Assembly (NCBI RefSeq): GCF_002979865.1
Contig: NZ_PCPZ01000002.1
Coordinates: forward strand, 434,001-498,000
Length of the DNA: 64,000 nucleotides
Direction of reading: 5' to 3'
Source of the DNA: Arthrobacter sp. MYb214
Lineage (GTDB): Bacteria > Actinomycetota > Actinomycetes > Actinomycetales > Micrococcaceae
This document shows positions 16,460 to 25,211 of this stretch, in pieces. The notes under the pieces were generated by a model. It saw only the letters and a list, made by a program, of their open reading frames with translations. It made no database searches and was not told where the DNA came from. How positions within the stretch are numbered: the stretch's first letter is position 1; every line of letters begins with the position of its first letter. A program made the position numbers and the translations under genes.

Positions 16460-17400
16460 TTTTGAATTCCGCGGGGCACCGGCTTCGAACGCTGGGCTGG
16501 GTAGCACTGACCGCGATAGCCCCGATCGCGTGGGGCTCCAATTACTATGTCACCAAGGAATTTCTTCCCGACGGCTCAGCGCTCTGGGGTGCGGCGATCC
16601 GTGCATTGCCGGCGGGCTTGGTGTTGCTGGGGCTAGCCAGGAAACTCCCGCAGGGCAGCTGGTGGTGGAAATCCGCGGTTCTGGGCGTGCTGAATATCGG
16701 TGCCTTCTTTGCCCTGATCTACGTGGTGGCGCAACTTTTGCCATCGGGTGTCGCTGCTACGACCATGGCGATTTCTGCCGGTGTGCTCATGCTGTTCGCA
16801 TGGCTATTGCTCGGTGAACGTCCTGCACGTTGGCCTTTGGTTGGGGCCCTCTTGGGCTTCGTCGGCGTGGGCATCATGGTATTCGATGCACAGGCCGGCA
16901 TCGATATCCTGGGGATCGTGTTGTCGCTGGTAGCAATGGTCCTATCCAGTGCCGGGTTCATCCTGACCAAACGATGGTCTGAAGGGATGCCGATTATCCG
17001 TGTCACCGCGTGGCAGCTGGTGGCCGGAGGGGCAGTACTGGTCCCCTGCGCGCTGTTCGTGCATGGAGCACCCCCTGCGCTTGACCTGCAGGCGATGACG
17101 GGCTTCGGCTATGTCAGCCTCATTGCCACCGCGGCTGCCTATCTTGCCTGGTTCACCGGGCTGCGCCATCTCCCTGCATCGTCAGTTGGCCTCATTGGCC
17201 TGCTCAATCCAGTGACAGGGGTCCTGCTGGGAACATTGTTGGCAGCGGAAAGCCTCGGCCTCCAAAGCCTGATCGGGATGGGCTTGGTTCTCGGCGGAGT
17301 CCTTCTGGGGCTGGCCAAGGGATCCCGGCGCAGATCAGCTTCGGCACGCGAAGCATCTGGCCGCGACGCGCCTGCCGGAGAATCCGTGGAGACTGGCTAG
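16450..17400 (+). CDS. EamA/DMT-family transporter, MarR-controlled
   Basis: A protein of up to 316 residues with ten predicted membrane helices in two EamA repeats (IAPIAWGSNYYVTKEFLPDGS near the start; second repeat from about residue 150). Such RhaT/YdcZ-like proteins export metabolites or drugs; the substrate is unknown. The ATG at 16450 lies inside the operator. A TTG at 16462 has GGAAG five bases upstream and gives a protein shorter by four residues; I cannot decide between them. The stop overlaps the convergent symporter's stop by 4 bp. The C-terminal tail is hydrophilic. Confidence 0.85.
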   Translation: MEDILNSAGHRLRTLGWVALTAIAPIAWGSNYYVTKEFLPDGSALWGAAIRALPAGLVLLGLARKLPQGSWWWKSAVLGVLNIGAFFALIYVVAQLLPSGVAATTMAISAGVLMLFAWLLLGERPARWPLVGALLGFVGVGIMVFDAQAGIDILGIVLSLVAMVLSSAGFILTKRWSEGMPIIRVTAWQLVAGGAVLVPCALFVHGAPPALDLQAMTGFGYVSLIATAAAYLAWFTGLRHLPASSVGLIGLLNPVTGVLLGTLLAAESLGLQSLIGMGLVLGGVLLGLAKGSRRRSASAREASGRDAPAGESVETG

Positions 17401-18899
17401 AACTTCGCCCGCCAGTCCGGGACATGGAGCAACGCCATGACGCGTTCAACGTTGGCGGGCACGCTCCGCTTGGTGCTACGCGATACGAAGATCATCACCA
17501 TGAAGGCCAAGGGAACGCTCCACGCCGCAGGCTGGCGCAAGAGGTGGATCCAGATCTCATCTTCCTGGGGCAGGAAGGCGCCGGTCATCAAGGCCAGCCC
17601 GCAGGAGATGCCGCCAGCCAGCAGTCCGGCAACAGCACCTCGAGCGGTCAGCGAACGCCACCAAATGCCCAAGAGCAGCAGCGGGCAGATGGTGGATGCA
17701 GTGAAGGCGAAGACGTTTCCAATGGCGCCCGCCAAGGCCAATGAATTGGTCACCACCGCGACCAGGACGGGCAGGGCGGTGGCCAGCACGGTAGAGATCC
17801 TGAAGCCCCGCACGGTACCCGAGAAGAATTCCTGGGACAGCGCACCAGCCAGGGATACCACCAAACCGGAGGTGGTGGAGAGGAAAGCTGCGAATGCGCC
17901 ACCGACGACAATTGCGGTCAAGGCGTCGCCCAGGAATCCGTCGAAGAGGCGCCCGGGCAAGAGCAGGATGGTGGCATCGGTTTCATTGGTGGCACCGAGC
18001 TCCGGGGTGTAGAGCAAGCCCAGCACGCCCAAAGTCGTCGGCAAGAGGTAGAACGCGGAGAGCAGGCACAGCACAATCACCGTGGTGGTACGCGCAGCCT
18101 GGCCTGTGGGGTTCGTGTAGAAGCGCACCAGCACATGCGGCAGCCCCAGGGTGCCGAAGAGCAATGCCAAGATGATGGATACCGTCTCGTAGAGGTTCAT
18201 CGCGTTCACGGACTCCAGCTGCGCATACAGGGCCTGGGCATGCCCGGATGCCGAATGCTCGGGGATGGCCCGCCCCAGCAGGAAAATCGTGGGAATAACC
18301 AAGGCCGCCAGCTTGAACCAGTACTGGAAGGCCTGGACGAAGGTCACCGAGCGCATCCCGCCGGACAGCACCGTCACGCAGACAACCGCGGCAACAATGA
18401 CCGGACCGGCCCAACTCGGGAATCCGGTAGCGATGGATAGGGTCAGGGCTGCTCCGTGCATTTGCGGAACGATATAGAGCCAGCAGATCACCACCACCAG
18501 ATAGGTGGTGATTTTCCGCAGCATCGGCGAGCCTTCGAAACGGATCTGCGCGAAATCGGGAATTGTGTATGCCCGGGAACGTCGCAGGGGAGCGGCAACA
18601 AACAGGAGCAGCATCAAGTAGCCTGCGGTGTAGCCGATGGGGAACCACAAACCTGATTGCCCAGAGAGCACAATCAGTCCGGCAACGCCCAGGAACGAAG
18701 CCGCCGACAGGTATTCGCCGCCAATAGCAGAGGCATTCCACCACGGGCGTACGGTGCGTGAAGCTACGTAGAAGTCGGAAGTCGTGCGGGACAGGCGCAG
18801 GCCGTGGAAGGCGATCAGCATGGTCGTGAGGCAAACGATCACCAGGGAGGAAACGGACAGCAAGCTAGCCACGGCTGATGCTCCGATACCGTTCTTCAT
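17397..18899 (-). CDS. Sodium:solute symporter (SSS family), acetate/monocarboxylate type
   Basis: A 500-residue membrane protein with about 13 helices. It shares with ActP-type transporters the segments SDFYVASRTVRPWWNASAIGGEYLSAASFLG and LLFGTLGLPHVLVRFYTNPT. It is a diverged relative of the symporter at 21760-23385, which keeps AAD-YYAGGRS and GDYLSAASFLG. Probable role: sodium- or proton-coupled uptake of a short-chain carboxylate. The gene overlaps the preceding small membrane protein by 35 bp and lies downstream of the LytTR regulator, in line with regulation by that system. Confidence 0.9.
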   Translation of the reverse strand: MKNGIGASAVASLLSVSSLVIVCLTTMLIAFHGLRLSRTTSDFYVASRTVRPWWNASAIGGEYLSAASFLGVAGLIVLSGQSGLWFPIGYTAGYLMLLLFVAAPLRRSRAYTIPDFAQIRFEGSPMLRKITTYLVVVICWLYIVPQMHGAALTLSIATGFPSWAGPVIVAAVVCVTVLSGGMRSVTFVQAFQYWFKLAALVIPTIFLLGRAIPEHSASGHAQALYAQLESVNAMNLYETVSIILALLFGTLGLPHVLVRFYTNPTGQAARTTTVIVLCLLSAFYLLPTTLGVLGLLYTPELGATNETDATILLLPGRLFDGFLGDALTAIVVGGAFAAFLSTTSGLVVSLAGALSQEFFSGTVRGFRISTVLATALPVLVAVVTNSLALAGAIGNVFAFTASTICPLLLLGIWWRSLTARGAVAGLLAGGISCGLALMTGAFLPQEDEIWIHLLRQPAAWSVPLAFMVMIFVSRSTKRSVPANVERVMALLHVPDWRAKF

Positions 18900-19272
18900 T
18901 GCGTCCCGCGGCCCTGTTGTAGAGCATTCCGGCCACGATGATCAGTGGATACATGCCGATGCCCAAAACCCACCATGGCAGGGGCAGGCCCAGCAGATGG
19001 ATGTCCTCGAAGACCGGCCAAAAGACGAGCAATGCACTGATGCCTACCAGCATCGCCAGCAGGCCCGCCGCCACGGCACAGGCCAGCCGCAGCTGGGAGC
19101 GGATCAGCTGGCGAACATAGAATTCTTCTGCTGTGTGCTCGGGACGGTCGGGGGAGACAGTCAAGGATGCATCCTGCGGAGCCTGGACACGCACGCGTTT
19201 TGGACGCTGCTCAGCGAAACGTCCGGGCATGAGGGGCTCTCGCCGGCTGTTGTCTTGGGGAAGTTGCTCCAC
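18865..19272 (-). CDS. Small two-helix membrane protein, symporter partner
   Basis: A 135-residue protein: an Arg/Pro-rich N-terminus, then two membrane helices (about 66-86 and 96-118) and a short basic tail. It plays the position that DUF485 proteins hold before acetate symporters and resembles solute:sodium symporter small subunits, but the sequence is not close to the DUF485 protein at 21415. The reading frame overlaps the symporter gene, so the two are translated together. An internal ATG (MPGRFAEQR, residue 15) could be the true start. Confidence 0.7.
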   Translation of the reverse strand: MEQLPQDNSRREPLMPGRFAEQRPKRVRVQAPQDASLTVSPDRPEHTAEEFYVRQLIRSQLRLACAVAAGLLAMLVGISALLVFWPVFEDIHLLGLPLPWWVLGIGMYPLIIVAGMLYNRAAGRNEERYRSISRG

Positions 19273-19289
19273 GGAAGGCCAGCAGCTTC

Positions 19290-20006
19290 CTACAGCGGGC
19301 GGACGCGGTTGGCAGCCAAGCGTTCCCGCAGGTATGGCAACGCGCGACGAGAAATCGGAAGTTCGGTGCTGTTGACCAGCACAGCGGCCTTGCCGGTCTG
19401 CAAGCGAACGGTTTCGATCTTATCCATGCACACCAGGTAGGAACGGTGGATCCGAACGAAACCGGACTCGCCCCACTGCTGTTCCAGATCGTTGAGCGGA
19501 ACCCGGATGAGATAGCTCGAATCCTTGGTGTGCAGCCGGGCGTAGTCTCCCTGGGCTTGAACGTAGGCGATATCCGCCCGAGGGATCAGCTTGGTGATGC
19601 CTCCCTGGTCCACCGTGATCATTTCCGGCTTGGCAGGGGTCTCCTCGACCAGCTCGCAGATGCGGCGAACGGATTCGGCCAGGCGCTGCGGGCGAATGGG
19701 CTTGAGCACGTAGTCGATGGCGGCCAACTCGAATGCTTGCAGCGCTTGATCTTCATCGGCGGTGACAAAAACAATCAGTGGGGGATTGGTGAAGCGGGAG
19801 ATGACGCGGGCAATATCCAAGCCTGACAAAGCCGGCATGTGGATGTCGAGGAAAAGTGCGTCGACAGTATTTTCCTCCAGCGCCTTCAGCGCCGCGGCAC
19901 CAGAGGTGGCGCGGTGAATTTTCCCGATGCGGGAATCCTGGCTGAGCAGAAAAGCGATTTCTTCTACCGCTGGAAGTTCATCATCGGCGACCACCACGTT
20001 AATCAT
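19290..20006 (-). CDS. LytTR-family response regulator
   Basis: A 238-residue protein. The receiver domain (1-120) has acidic residues D8/D9, phosphoacceptor D54 (LFLDIHMP) and K102 (DYVLKPI). The LytTR DNA-binding domain (about 132-235) shows the typical start ITVDQGGITKLIPRADIAYVQAQGDYARLHT and RIHRSYLV. LytTR regulators bind direct repeats near target promoters. The cognate kinase gene is 29 bp upstream. Symporter genes on both sides are the likely targets. Confidence 0.93.
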   Translation of the reverse strand: MINVVVADDELPAVEEIAFLLSQDSRIGKIHRATSGAAALKALEENTVDALFLDIHMPALSGLDIARVISRFTNPPLIVFVTADEDQALQAFELAAIDYVLKPIRPQRLAESVRRICELVEETPAKPEMITVDQGGITKLIPRADIAYVQAQGDYARLHTKDSSYLIRVPLNDLEQQWGESGFVRIHRSYLVCMDKIETVRLQTGKAAVLVNSTELPISRRALPYLRERLAANRVRPL

Positions 20007-20035
20007 GCGAAAATTCTACCGTTTATTGGATTTTT

Positions 20036-21226
20036 CTATGCATCGGAAGTGATCGTGTTGGGCGGACGGAACTTCGGGACACGCAAAGTGATCAGCGTTC
20101 CGGCCCCCGGCGCGGTCTCCACCACCAGTCCATTGGAATTGCCGTAGAGCTGGCGCATGCGCAGGTCGACGTTGCGCAGGCCTACGTGCATATTCGGGGT
20201 ATCGCCAGCTAGCACACTGGACAGCTGCTCGGGATCCATGCCCATGCCGTCATCTTCCACGCTGATGACTGCGTGCATTCCGTCTTCGGTGGCCGTGATG
20301 GAGATGACTCCGCCATCTGGCCGGGCTTCGAGTCCATGGCGTACCGCGTTTTCAACCAGCGGCTGCAAGGCCAGGAAGGGAATTTGCGTGGGCAGCACCT
20401 CGGGAGCGATCTGCAAGGAGACCTTGATGCGCTCACCGAAACGGGCCTTTTCCAGCAACAGGTAGCGGTCAATCGCTTCCAGTTCTTCGGCCAGGGTGGT
20501 GAATTCACCGCGGCGGCGGAAAGAGTACCGGGTGAAGTCGGCGAATTCTATGACCAGCTCACGGGCTCGAGCGGGATCAGTATTGATGAACGAGGCGATC
20601 GCATTCAGCGAGTTGTAGATGAAGTGCGGGGAGATCTGAGCGCGCAAGGCACGCATCTGCGCTTCGAGCAGCATGGCCTTGGATTCATCGAGCTGGGCGG
20701 TGGAAACTTGCGCGGATACAAAGACCGCTACCTCGGAAACTGCCCGAACGAAGCTGGCGCCGGCCCTGCGTGATAGCGCGGTCACCGTTCCCACGCTTTG
20801 ATCTCCTACGGTGATCGGCGCGGACACGAAGTCCATGCCGGAGGAACGTTCTACCTGGGTTTTGCCGGTTGCCAGCGCGCTTTTGGAAACCTTGGAGGCT
20901 GCTTCTTCGAGTTCCGCGGTGAAATCGGCCCCTGCATCGGTGGCCAGCACATGGGTGGTGTCGCTGATCAGCAATACCTGGCAGTTCAAGAGCCTGCGCA
21001 GCGCCTTGGCGCTTTTGGCCGCCCCGTCCTCAGTCAGGCCGCGCTCCAAATGGGGAACCGCAACGGACATGTGGTGCAACGTCTTGTAGGTGGCTTCCTC
21101 GACGTCGGTACCCATTTCCTTGGTGGAGCGGGAAATCCTGAAACCGATGTAGCCGACAAGAGCGATTCCGACCATCGCAATGGCGACGATCAGGGTGACT
21201 TGCAGCGCTGGAGACATGTATCCCAT
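20036..21226 (-). CDS. LytS-type sensor histidine kinase
   Basis: A 396-residue kinase. One N-terminal membrane helix (about 8-29), a GAF-like sensor region (about 72-175) and a His_kinase domain with phosphoacceptor H201 (QISPHFIYNSLNAI), N293 in LVENAVRHGL and the G-boxes EDDGMGM and GLRNVDLRMRQLYG. It lacks the five-helix LytS membrane sensor, so the signal is probably intracellular or perceived at the membrane by the GAF part. It is the first gene of the minus-strand unit and divergent from the DUF485-actP operon. Either of two starts (MGYMSP) is possible. Confidence 0.93.
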   Translation of the reverse strand: MGYMSPALQVTLIVAIAMVGIALVGYIGFRISRSTKEMGTDVEEATYKTLHHMSVAVPHLERGLTEDGAAKSAKALRRLLNCQVLLISDTTHVLATDAGADFTAELEEAASKVSKSALATGKTQVERSSGMDFVSAPITVGDQSVGTVTALSRRAGASFVRAVSEVAVFVSAQVSTAQLDESKAMLLEAQMRALRAQISPHFIYNSLNAIASFINTDPARARELVIEFADFTRYSFRRRGEFTTLAEELEAIDRYLLLEKARFGERIKVSLQIAPEVLPTQIPFLALQPLVENAVRHGLEARPDGGVISITATEDGMHAVISVEDDGMGMDPEQLSSVLAGDTPNMHVGLRNVDLRMRQLYGNSNGLVVETAPGAGTLITLRVPKFRPPNTITSDA

Positions 21227-21326
21227 CTTAGGGCCCTGCCTGATCTGCCGACCGTTCAGCGCGCCATGCTGCGCCGTTGGGCGCAGAAAGCAGTCCGTTG
21301 AGCCACGAGCTGTGCAAGACCCCTAG

Positions 21327-21348
21327 TCGCCAACGGGTTTATCGCCAA
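21327..21348 (+). promoter_or_regulatory. Direct repeat TCGCCAA, candidate LytTR site
   Basis: TCGCCAA occurs at 21327-21333 and 21342-21348 in the divergent promoter region between the kinase and the DUF485 gene. LytTR proteins bind paired direct repeats, but the spacing here (15 bp) is shorter than in the best-known cases. Confidence 0.3.
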
Positions 21349-21414
21349 TAGTGAACTTAGTCACAAAACCGATGTGCGCCCAGTCACATCATCAACTCGC
21401 TCAAGGAGGGCATC

Positions 21415-21759
21415 ATGAGTGCCAACCCGGAACACGGCGTCGCTGCTGACGTTGATTTCGTCAAGGAGAGCCAATCCGAGGAATTCCAGGAACTGCGAAA
21501 GACCCACCGCAGTTTTGTTTTCCCGATGGCAGTCTTCTTCCTCGTCTGGTATTTCGCCTATGTGCTGCTAGCCGACTACTTCCATGACTTCATGTCCATC
21601 AAGGTTCTCGGCAATATCAACATGGGTATTGTTCTCGGGTTGCTGCAGTTCGTGTCGACCTTCGCGATCACCGCGGCCTACGTCAGTTTCTCGAATAAGA
21701 AGCTCGACCCCAAGGCAACCAAGATCCGTGAACGCCTAGAGAGCGAGGGAGTGAACTAA
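21415..21759 (+). CDS. DUF485 membrane protein
   Basis: A 114-residue YjcH-like protein with two membrane helices (about 38-57 and 70-90) and the family pattern FQELRKTHRSFVFPM. The family pairs almost always with ActP-type symporters, as here, where the next gene starts immediately after its stop. An AAGGAGGG site precedes the ATG. Likely an accessory or small subunit of the symporter. Confidence 0.93.
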   Translation: MSANPEHGVAADVDFVKESQSEEFQELRKTHRSFVFPMAVFFLVWYFAYVLLADYFHDFMSIKVLGNINMGIVLGLLQFVSTFAITAAYVSFSNKKLDPKATKIRERLESEGVN

Positions 21760-23385
21760 ATGAACCAGCTCAGCATCCTGGCCCAGGCCGCGGGAGAGTC
21801 GACCCAGGTCGGCAACCCCTTGGTCAATATCGCCATCTTCCTGGCCTTCGTGGGCGTCACCATGGTGATCGTGCTCCGCGCCTCCAAGAACAACAAGACC
21901 GCTGCGGATTACTATGCAGGCGGCCGTTCCTTCACGGGAACGCAGAACGGCACCGCAATTGCCGGTGACTACCTCTCGGCAGCCTCCTTCCTGGGCATCG
22001 TTGGCGCTATCGCCATCCAGGGCTACGACGGCTTCCTCTACTCGATCGGCTTCCTGGTTGCTTGGCTGGTTGCCTTGCTGCTGGTTGCGGAGCTGCTGCG
22101 CAACACCGGCAAATTCACCATGGCCGATGTGCTGTCCTTCCGGCTCAAGCAGCGTCCGGTGCGCATCGCCGCGGCCATCTCCACGCTGGCAGTGTGCGTC
22201 TTCTACCTGCTGGCGCAGATGGCTGGCGCCGGCGCGCTGGTTTCCCTGTTGCTGGGTATTGACGAGAAGCTGGGACAGTCGCTGGTGATCGTTATCGTTG
22301 GCGCATTGATGATCCTCTATGTGCTGGTTGGCGGCATGAAGGGCACCACCTGGGTGCAGATCATCAAGGCCTGCCTGCTGATCGCCGGCGCGCTGATCAT
22401 GACCGTGTGGACGCTGGCCATGTTCGGCTTCAACTTCTCCGACCTGCTGGGCAAGGCAGCTGAAGTAGCCGGCAACCCCGAGATCCTGAATCCGGGCATG
22501 AAGTACGGTGTTTCTGAAACTGCCAAGCTGGACTTCATCTCGCTGGCCCTGGCCTTGGTGCTTGGCACCGCCGGCCTGCCGCACGTGCTGATGCGCTTCT
22601 ACACCGTTCCTACCGCGAAGGAAGCCCGCAAGTCCGTCGTCTGGGCTATCTGGCTGATCGGCGCCTTCTACCTGTTCACCCTGGTGCTGGGCTTCGGCGC
22701 CGGTGCACTGATTGGCCCGGATCGAATCCAGGCGGCTCCAGGCGGCGTGAACTCTGCGGCACCGCTGCTGGCCTACGAATTGGGCGGCACAGTGCTGCTG
22801 GGCCTGATCTCTGCAGTGGCCTTCGCAACCATCCTTGCTGTAGTGGCGGGCTTGACCATCACCGCGGCGGCATCCTTCGCCCATGACGTGTACGCGTCGG
22901 TGATTGCCAAGGGCAAGTCGACTCCAGAGAAGGAAATGAAGATTGCCCGCCGCACGGTCTTGGTTATCGGAGTCTTCGCTATCGCTGGCGGCATCGGTGC
23001 CCAGGGGCAGAACGTGGCCTTCCTGGTGGCATTGGCCTTCGCGGTGGCCGCTTCGGCTAACCTGCCAACCATCTTGTACTCGCTGTTCTGGAAGGGCTTC
23101 AAGACCCGCGGCGCAGTGTGGTCCATGTACGGCGGCCTGGGTTCGGCTTTGCTGCTGATCATCTTCTCGCCAGTGTTCTCGGGCTCGGAGACCGCAATGA
23201 TCCCAAGCATCGATATGGTGATCTTCCCGCTGGCTAACCCGGGTATCGTCTCCATTCCGCTGGCCTTCTTCCTAGGCTGGCTGGGCTCGGTTACCGACAA
23301 ACGTGTCGAGGACATTACCAAGCAGGCGGAAATGGAAGTTCGTTCGCTGACCGGTGTCGGTGCCGAGAAGGCAGTCGACCACTAA
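21760..23385 (+). CDS. actP: Cation:acetate symporter (ActP/MctC-like)
   Basis: A 541-residue SSS-family protein with about 13 helices. It has the acetate-symporter start KTAADYYAGGRSFTGTQNGTAIAGDYLSAASFLG and LVLGTAGLPHVLMRFYTVPTAKEARKS, very like ActP of proteobacteria and MctC of corynebacteria. Expected substrates are acetate, propionate or pyruvate, driven by sodium or protons. It directly follows the DUF485 gene and faces the LytS/LytTR genes, so induction by that pair is likely. A perfect 18-bp stem terminator follows. Confidence 0.93.
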   Translation: MNQLSILAQAAGESTQVGNPLVNIAIFLAFVGVTMVIVLRASKNNKTAADYYAGGRSFTGTQNGTAIAGDYLSAASFLGIVGAIAIQGYDGFLYSIGFLVAWLVALLLVAELLRNTGKFTMADVLSFRLKQRPVRIAAAISTLAVCVFYLLAQMAGAGALVSLLLGIDEKLGQSLVIVIVGALMILYVLVGGMKGTTWVQIIKACLLIAGALIMTVWTLAMFGFNFSDLLGKAAEVAGNPEILNPGMKYGVSETAKLDFISLALALVLGTAGLPHVLMRFYTVPTAKEARKSVVWAIWLIGAFYLFTLVLGFGAGALIGPDRIQAAPGGVNSAAPLLAYELGGTVLLGLISAVAFATILAVVAGLTITAAASFAHDVYASVIAKGKSTPEKEMKIARRTVLVIGVFAIAGGIGAQGQNVAFLVALAFAVAASANLPTILYSLFWKGFKTRGAVWSMYGGLGSALLLIIFSPVFSGSETAMIPSIDMVIFPLANPGIVSIPLAFFLGWLGSVTDKRVEDITKQAEMEVRSLTGVGAEKAVDH

Positions 23386-23413
23386 GGCGAAGAATTCATA
23401 AAACTCAATAGCG

Positions 23414-23457
23414 AAGTTCCGGGAACCAGCCAGCAGGCTGGTTCCCGGAACTTTTTG
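23414..23457. terminator. Bidirectional terminator between actP and the Lrp gene
   Basis: A perfect 18-bp stem, AAGTTCCGGGAACCAGCC (23414-23431) with its complement (23436-23453), loop AGCA, then TTTTT. Confidence 0.95.
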
Positions 23458-23469
23458 CTGCCCTGTGCG

Positions 23470-23952
23470 CTACGCGTTATTGGCTAGCGAGTGCTGAAGC
23501 AAAGCGGTGGTGCGGTAGGGGACGAGCTCGGCCATGGATAGTGCCGAGTCCGCACGATTCACTCCGTCTATATGCAGCAGCTGTCCATGGACCCGAAACA
23601 GCTCCTCGGCGTCTTTGGCCGCTACCCGCACCAAGATGTCGGCAGAGCCGGTGAGCCCGTGTGCTTCAAGCACCTCGGGGATGGCTTCGAGCTTGGCGGC
23701 GATGTCCCCGAGATGGCGTTGCTCAACATGCAGCTCGACAAAGGAAAGCAGCCCGTAGCCCAGCACTTCGGGCGGGATGCGGCGGTCAATGGAATCAAGA
23801 ACTTCATTCTCCAGGCGGGTCATCCGCGTCTGCACGGTATTTCGCCCGAGGTTCAAAGCCGTGGCGATAGCCGAGCCGGTGCGCTTGGCTGCGGTCGAGA
23901 GGGCCAGCAGGATGCGCCGGTCGGTAGTGTCCAGAAGTTGCATAATGTGCAC
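23470..23952 (-). CDS. Lrp/AsnC-family regulator (BkdR-like)
   Basis: A 160-residue protein: N-terminal helix-turn-helix (DTTDRRILLALSTAAKRTGSAIATALNLGRNTVQTRMTRLE) and C-terminal RAM/AsnC ligand-binding domain (GSADILVRVAAKDAEELFRVHGQLLHIDGV). It is divergent from the 2-oxoacid dehydrogenase operon, the position of BkdR, which senses branched-chain amino acids. No clear ribosome binding site precedes the GTG at 23952 or the ATG at 23943. The intergenic region contains AAACACC (24002) and GGTGTTT (24049), inverted half-sites that could form a looping or paired Lrp operator. Confidence 0.9.
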   Translation of the reverse strand: MHIMQLLDTTDRRILLALSTAAKRTGSAIATALNLGRNTVQTRMTRLENEVLDSIDRRIPPEVLGYGLLSFVELHVEQRHLGDIAAKLEAIPEVLEAHGLTGSADILVRVAAKDAEELFRVHGQLLHIDGVNRADSALSMAELVPYRTTALLQHSLANNA

Positions 23953-24102
23953 GTTAGCACTGACCGGTTCTCATAAACAGTGCGTTTTGCTCTAATTCCA
24001 AAAACACCATTGTGCATCCTGCCTTGCGTGAGTAGCATCACATTAAGCGGTGTTTGTGAATGAAAACCCGCAACCGACTACGTGAGAGTAAGGATGCCGA
24101 TC

Positions 24103-25209
24103 GTGTCCACACAGCACATTGACGTAGCCGCCGGATGCCTACCCACGCATCAGCTGCTGAACGTCGACGGGAAACGAATCCCGGACGAAGAACTTGACCA
24201 TTATCTGAAGGACCTCAAAGAAGCGGACCTTGCAGATTTCCTTCGCGACATGGTGGTCCTGCGCCGCATGGACAATGAAGCCACCGCATTGCAGCGCCAG
24301 GGCCAGCTAGGACTCTGGGCCCCGTTGCTCGGCCAGGAAGCCGCACAAATCGGCTCGGTCCGCGCCACCGAAGCGGATGACTTCATTTTCCCTTCCTACC
24401 GCGAGCATGGCGTCGCATGGGCCAGGGGAGTGAAAGCAGAAGATCTGCTCAGCGTGTGGCGCGGGGCCCAGGCCAGCGGCTGGGATCCGAATGAAGTCAA
24501 TATTGCTTGCCAGCAGATTGTCATTGGCTCCCAGGCTTTGCACGCAGCCGGATACGGAATGGGAATCAAATTCGACGGGGGCAAGCAAGTTTCTGTGGCC
24601 TACTTTGGCGATGGCGCCACCAGCCAGGGCGACGTGAGCGAAGCCATGGTCTTCGCCGCCAGCTACCAGGCGCCAGTGCTGTTCTTCTGCCAGAACAACC
24701 AGTGGGCCATTTCCGAACCAGTCCACCTGCAAAGCCGCACCCAGATTGCCGACCGTGCCCACGGCTTCGGGCTGAAGACCTGGCGGGTGGATGGCAATGA
24801 CATCCTTGCAGTCTACGCAGCCACCAAGGCCGCCCTGAATCACGCGCGCAACGGCCTGGGCCCAACCTTCATTGAAGCGGTCACCTATCGCATGGGGTCG
24901 CACACCACCGCCGATGATCCAACCCGCTACCGCAAGAGCGAGCAGCTCGAAGAGTGGAAAGCCAAGGACCCTATCGACCGCCTGGTGAAGTACCTGCATG
25001 AGATGGGTGCCGATGTGCAGTCCTACGAGCAGCGTGCCCAGAACGCAGCCGATGATCTGGCCGCGAAGCTTCGCGCCGCGATCACCACCATGGAGGACCC
25101 CAAGGTGGAAGAGCTGTTCACCAATGTATATGCCGAGAAGCACGAACCAACCGAACGCGCAGCCAAGAACTATCTGGACTACTTGGCAGATTTTGAAGGT
25201 GGAGAGTAA
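24103..25209 (+). CDS. bkdA: 2-oxoacid dehydrogenase E1 alpha subunit (branched-chain type)
   Basis: About 368 residues, thiamin-diphosphate enzyme subunit. The ThDP-binding stretch is visible (GDGATSQGDVSEAMVFAAS ... NNQWAIS), with FPSYREHG and the phosphorylation-loop region YRMGSHTTADDPTRYR. With the beta subunit it decarboxylates 2-oxoacids onto lipoyl-E2. Adjacent E1beta and E2 and a divergent Lrp gene favour branched-chain ketoacids, although pyruvate cannot be excluded. The longer frame starts at 24082, but AAGGA (24090-24094) is well spaced only for the GTG at 24103. Confidence 0.9.
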   Translation: MSTQHIDVAAGCLPTHQLLNVDGKRIPDEELDHYLKDLKEADLADFLRDMVVLRRMDNEATALQRQGQLGLWAPLLGQEAAQIGSVRATEADDFIFPSYREHGVAWARGVKAEDLLSVWRGAQASGWDPNEVNIACQQIVIGSQALHAAGYGMGIKFDGGKQVSVAYFGDGATSQGDVSEAMVFAASYQAPVLFFCQNNQWAISEPVHLQSRTQIADRAHGFGLKTWRVDGNDILAVYAATKAALNHARNGLGPTFIEAVTYRMGSHTTADDPTRYRKSEQLEEWKAKDPIDRLVKYLHEMGADVQSYEQRAQNAADDLAAKLRAAITTMEDPKVEELFTNVYAEKHEPTERAAKNYLDYLADFEGGE

Positions 25210-25211
25210 CT

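Noticed and set aside
21736-22884. Minus-strand frame of 382 codons
   Set aside because: Antisense of actP; Gln/His-rich and without a family.
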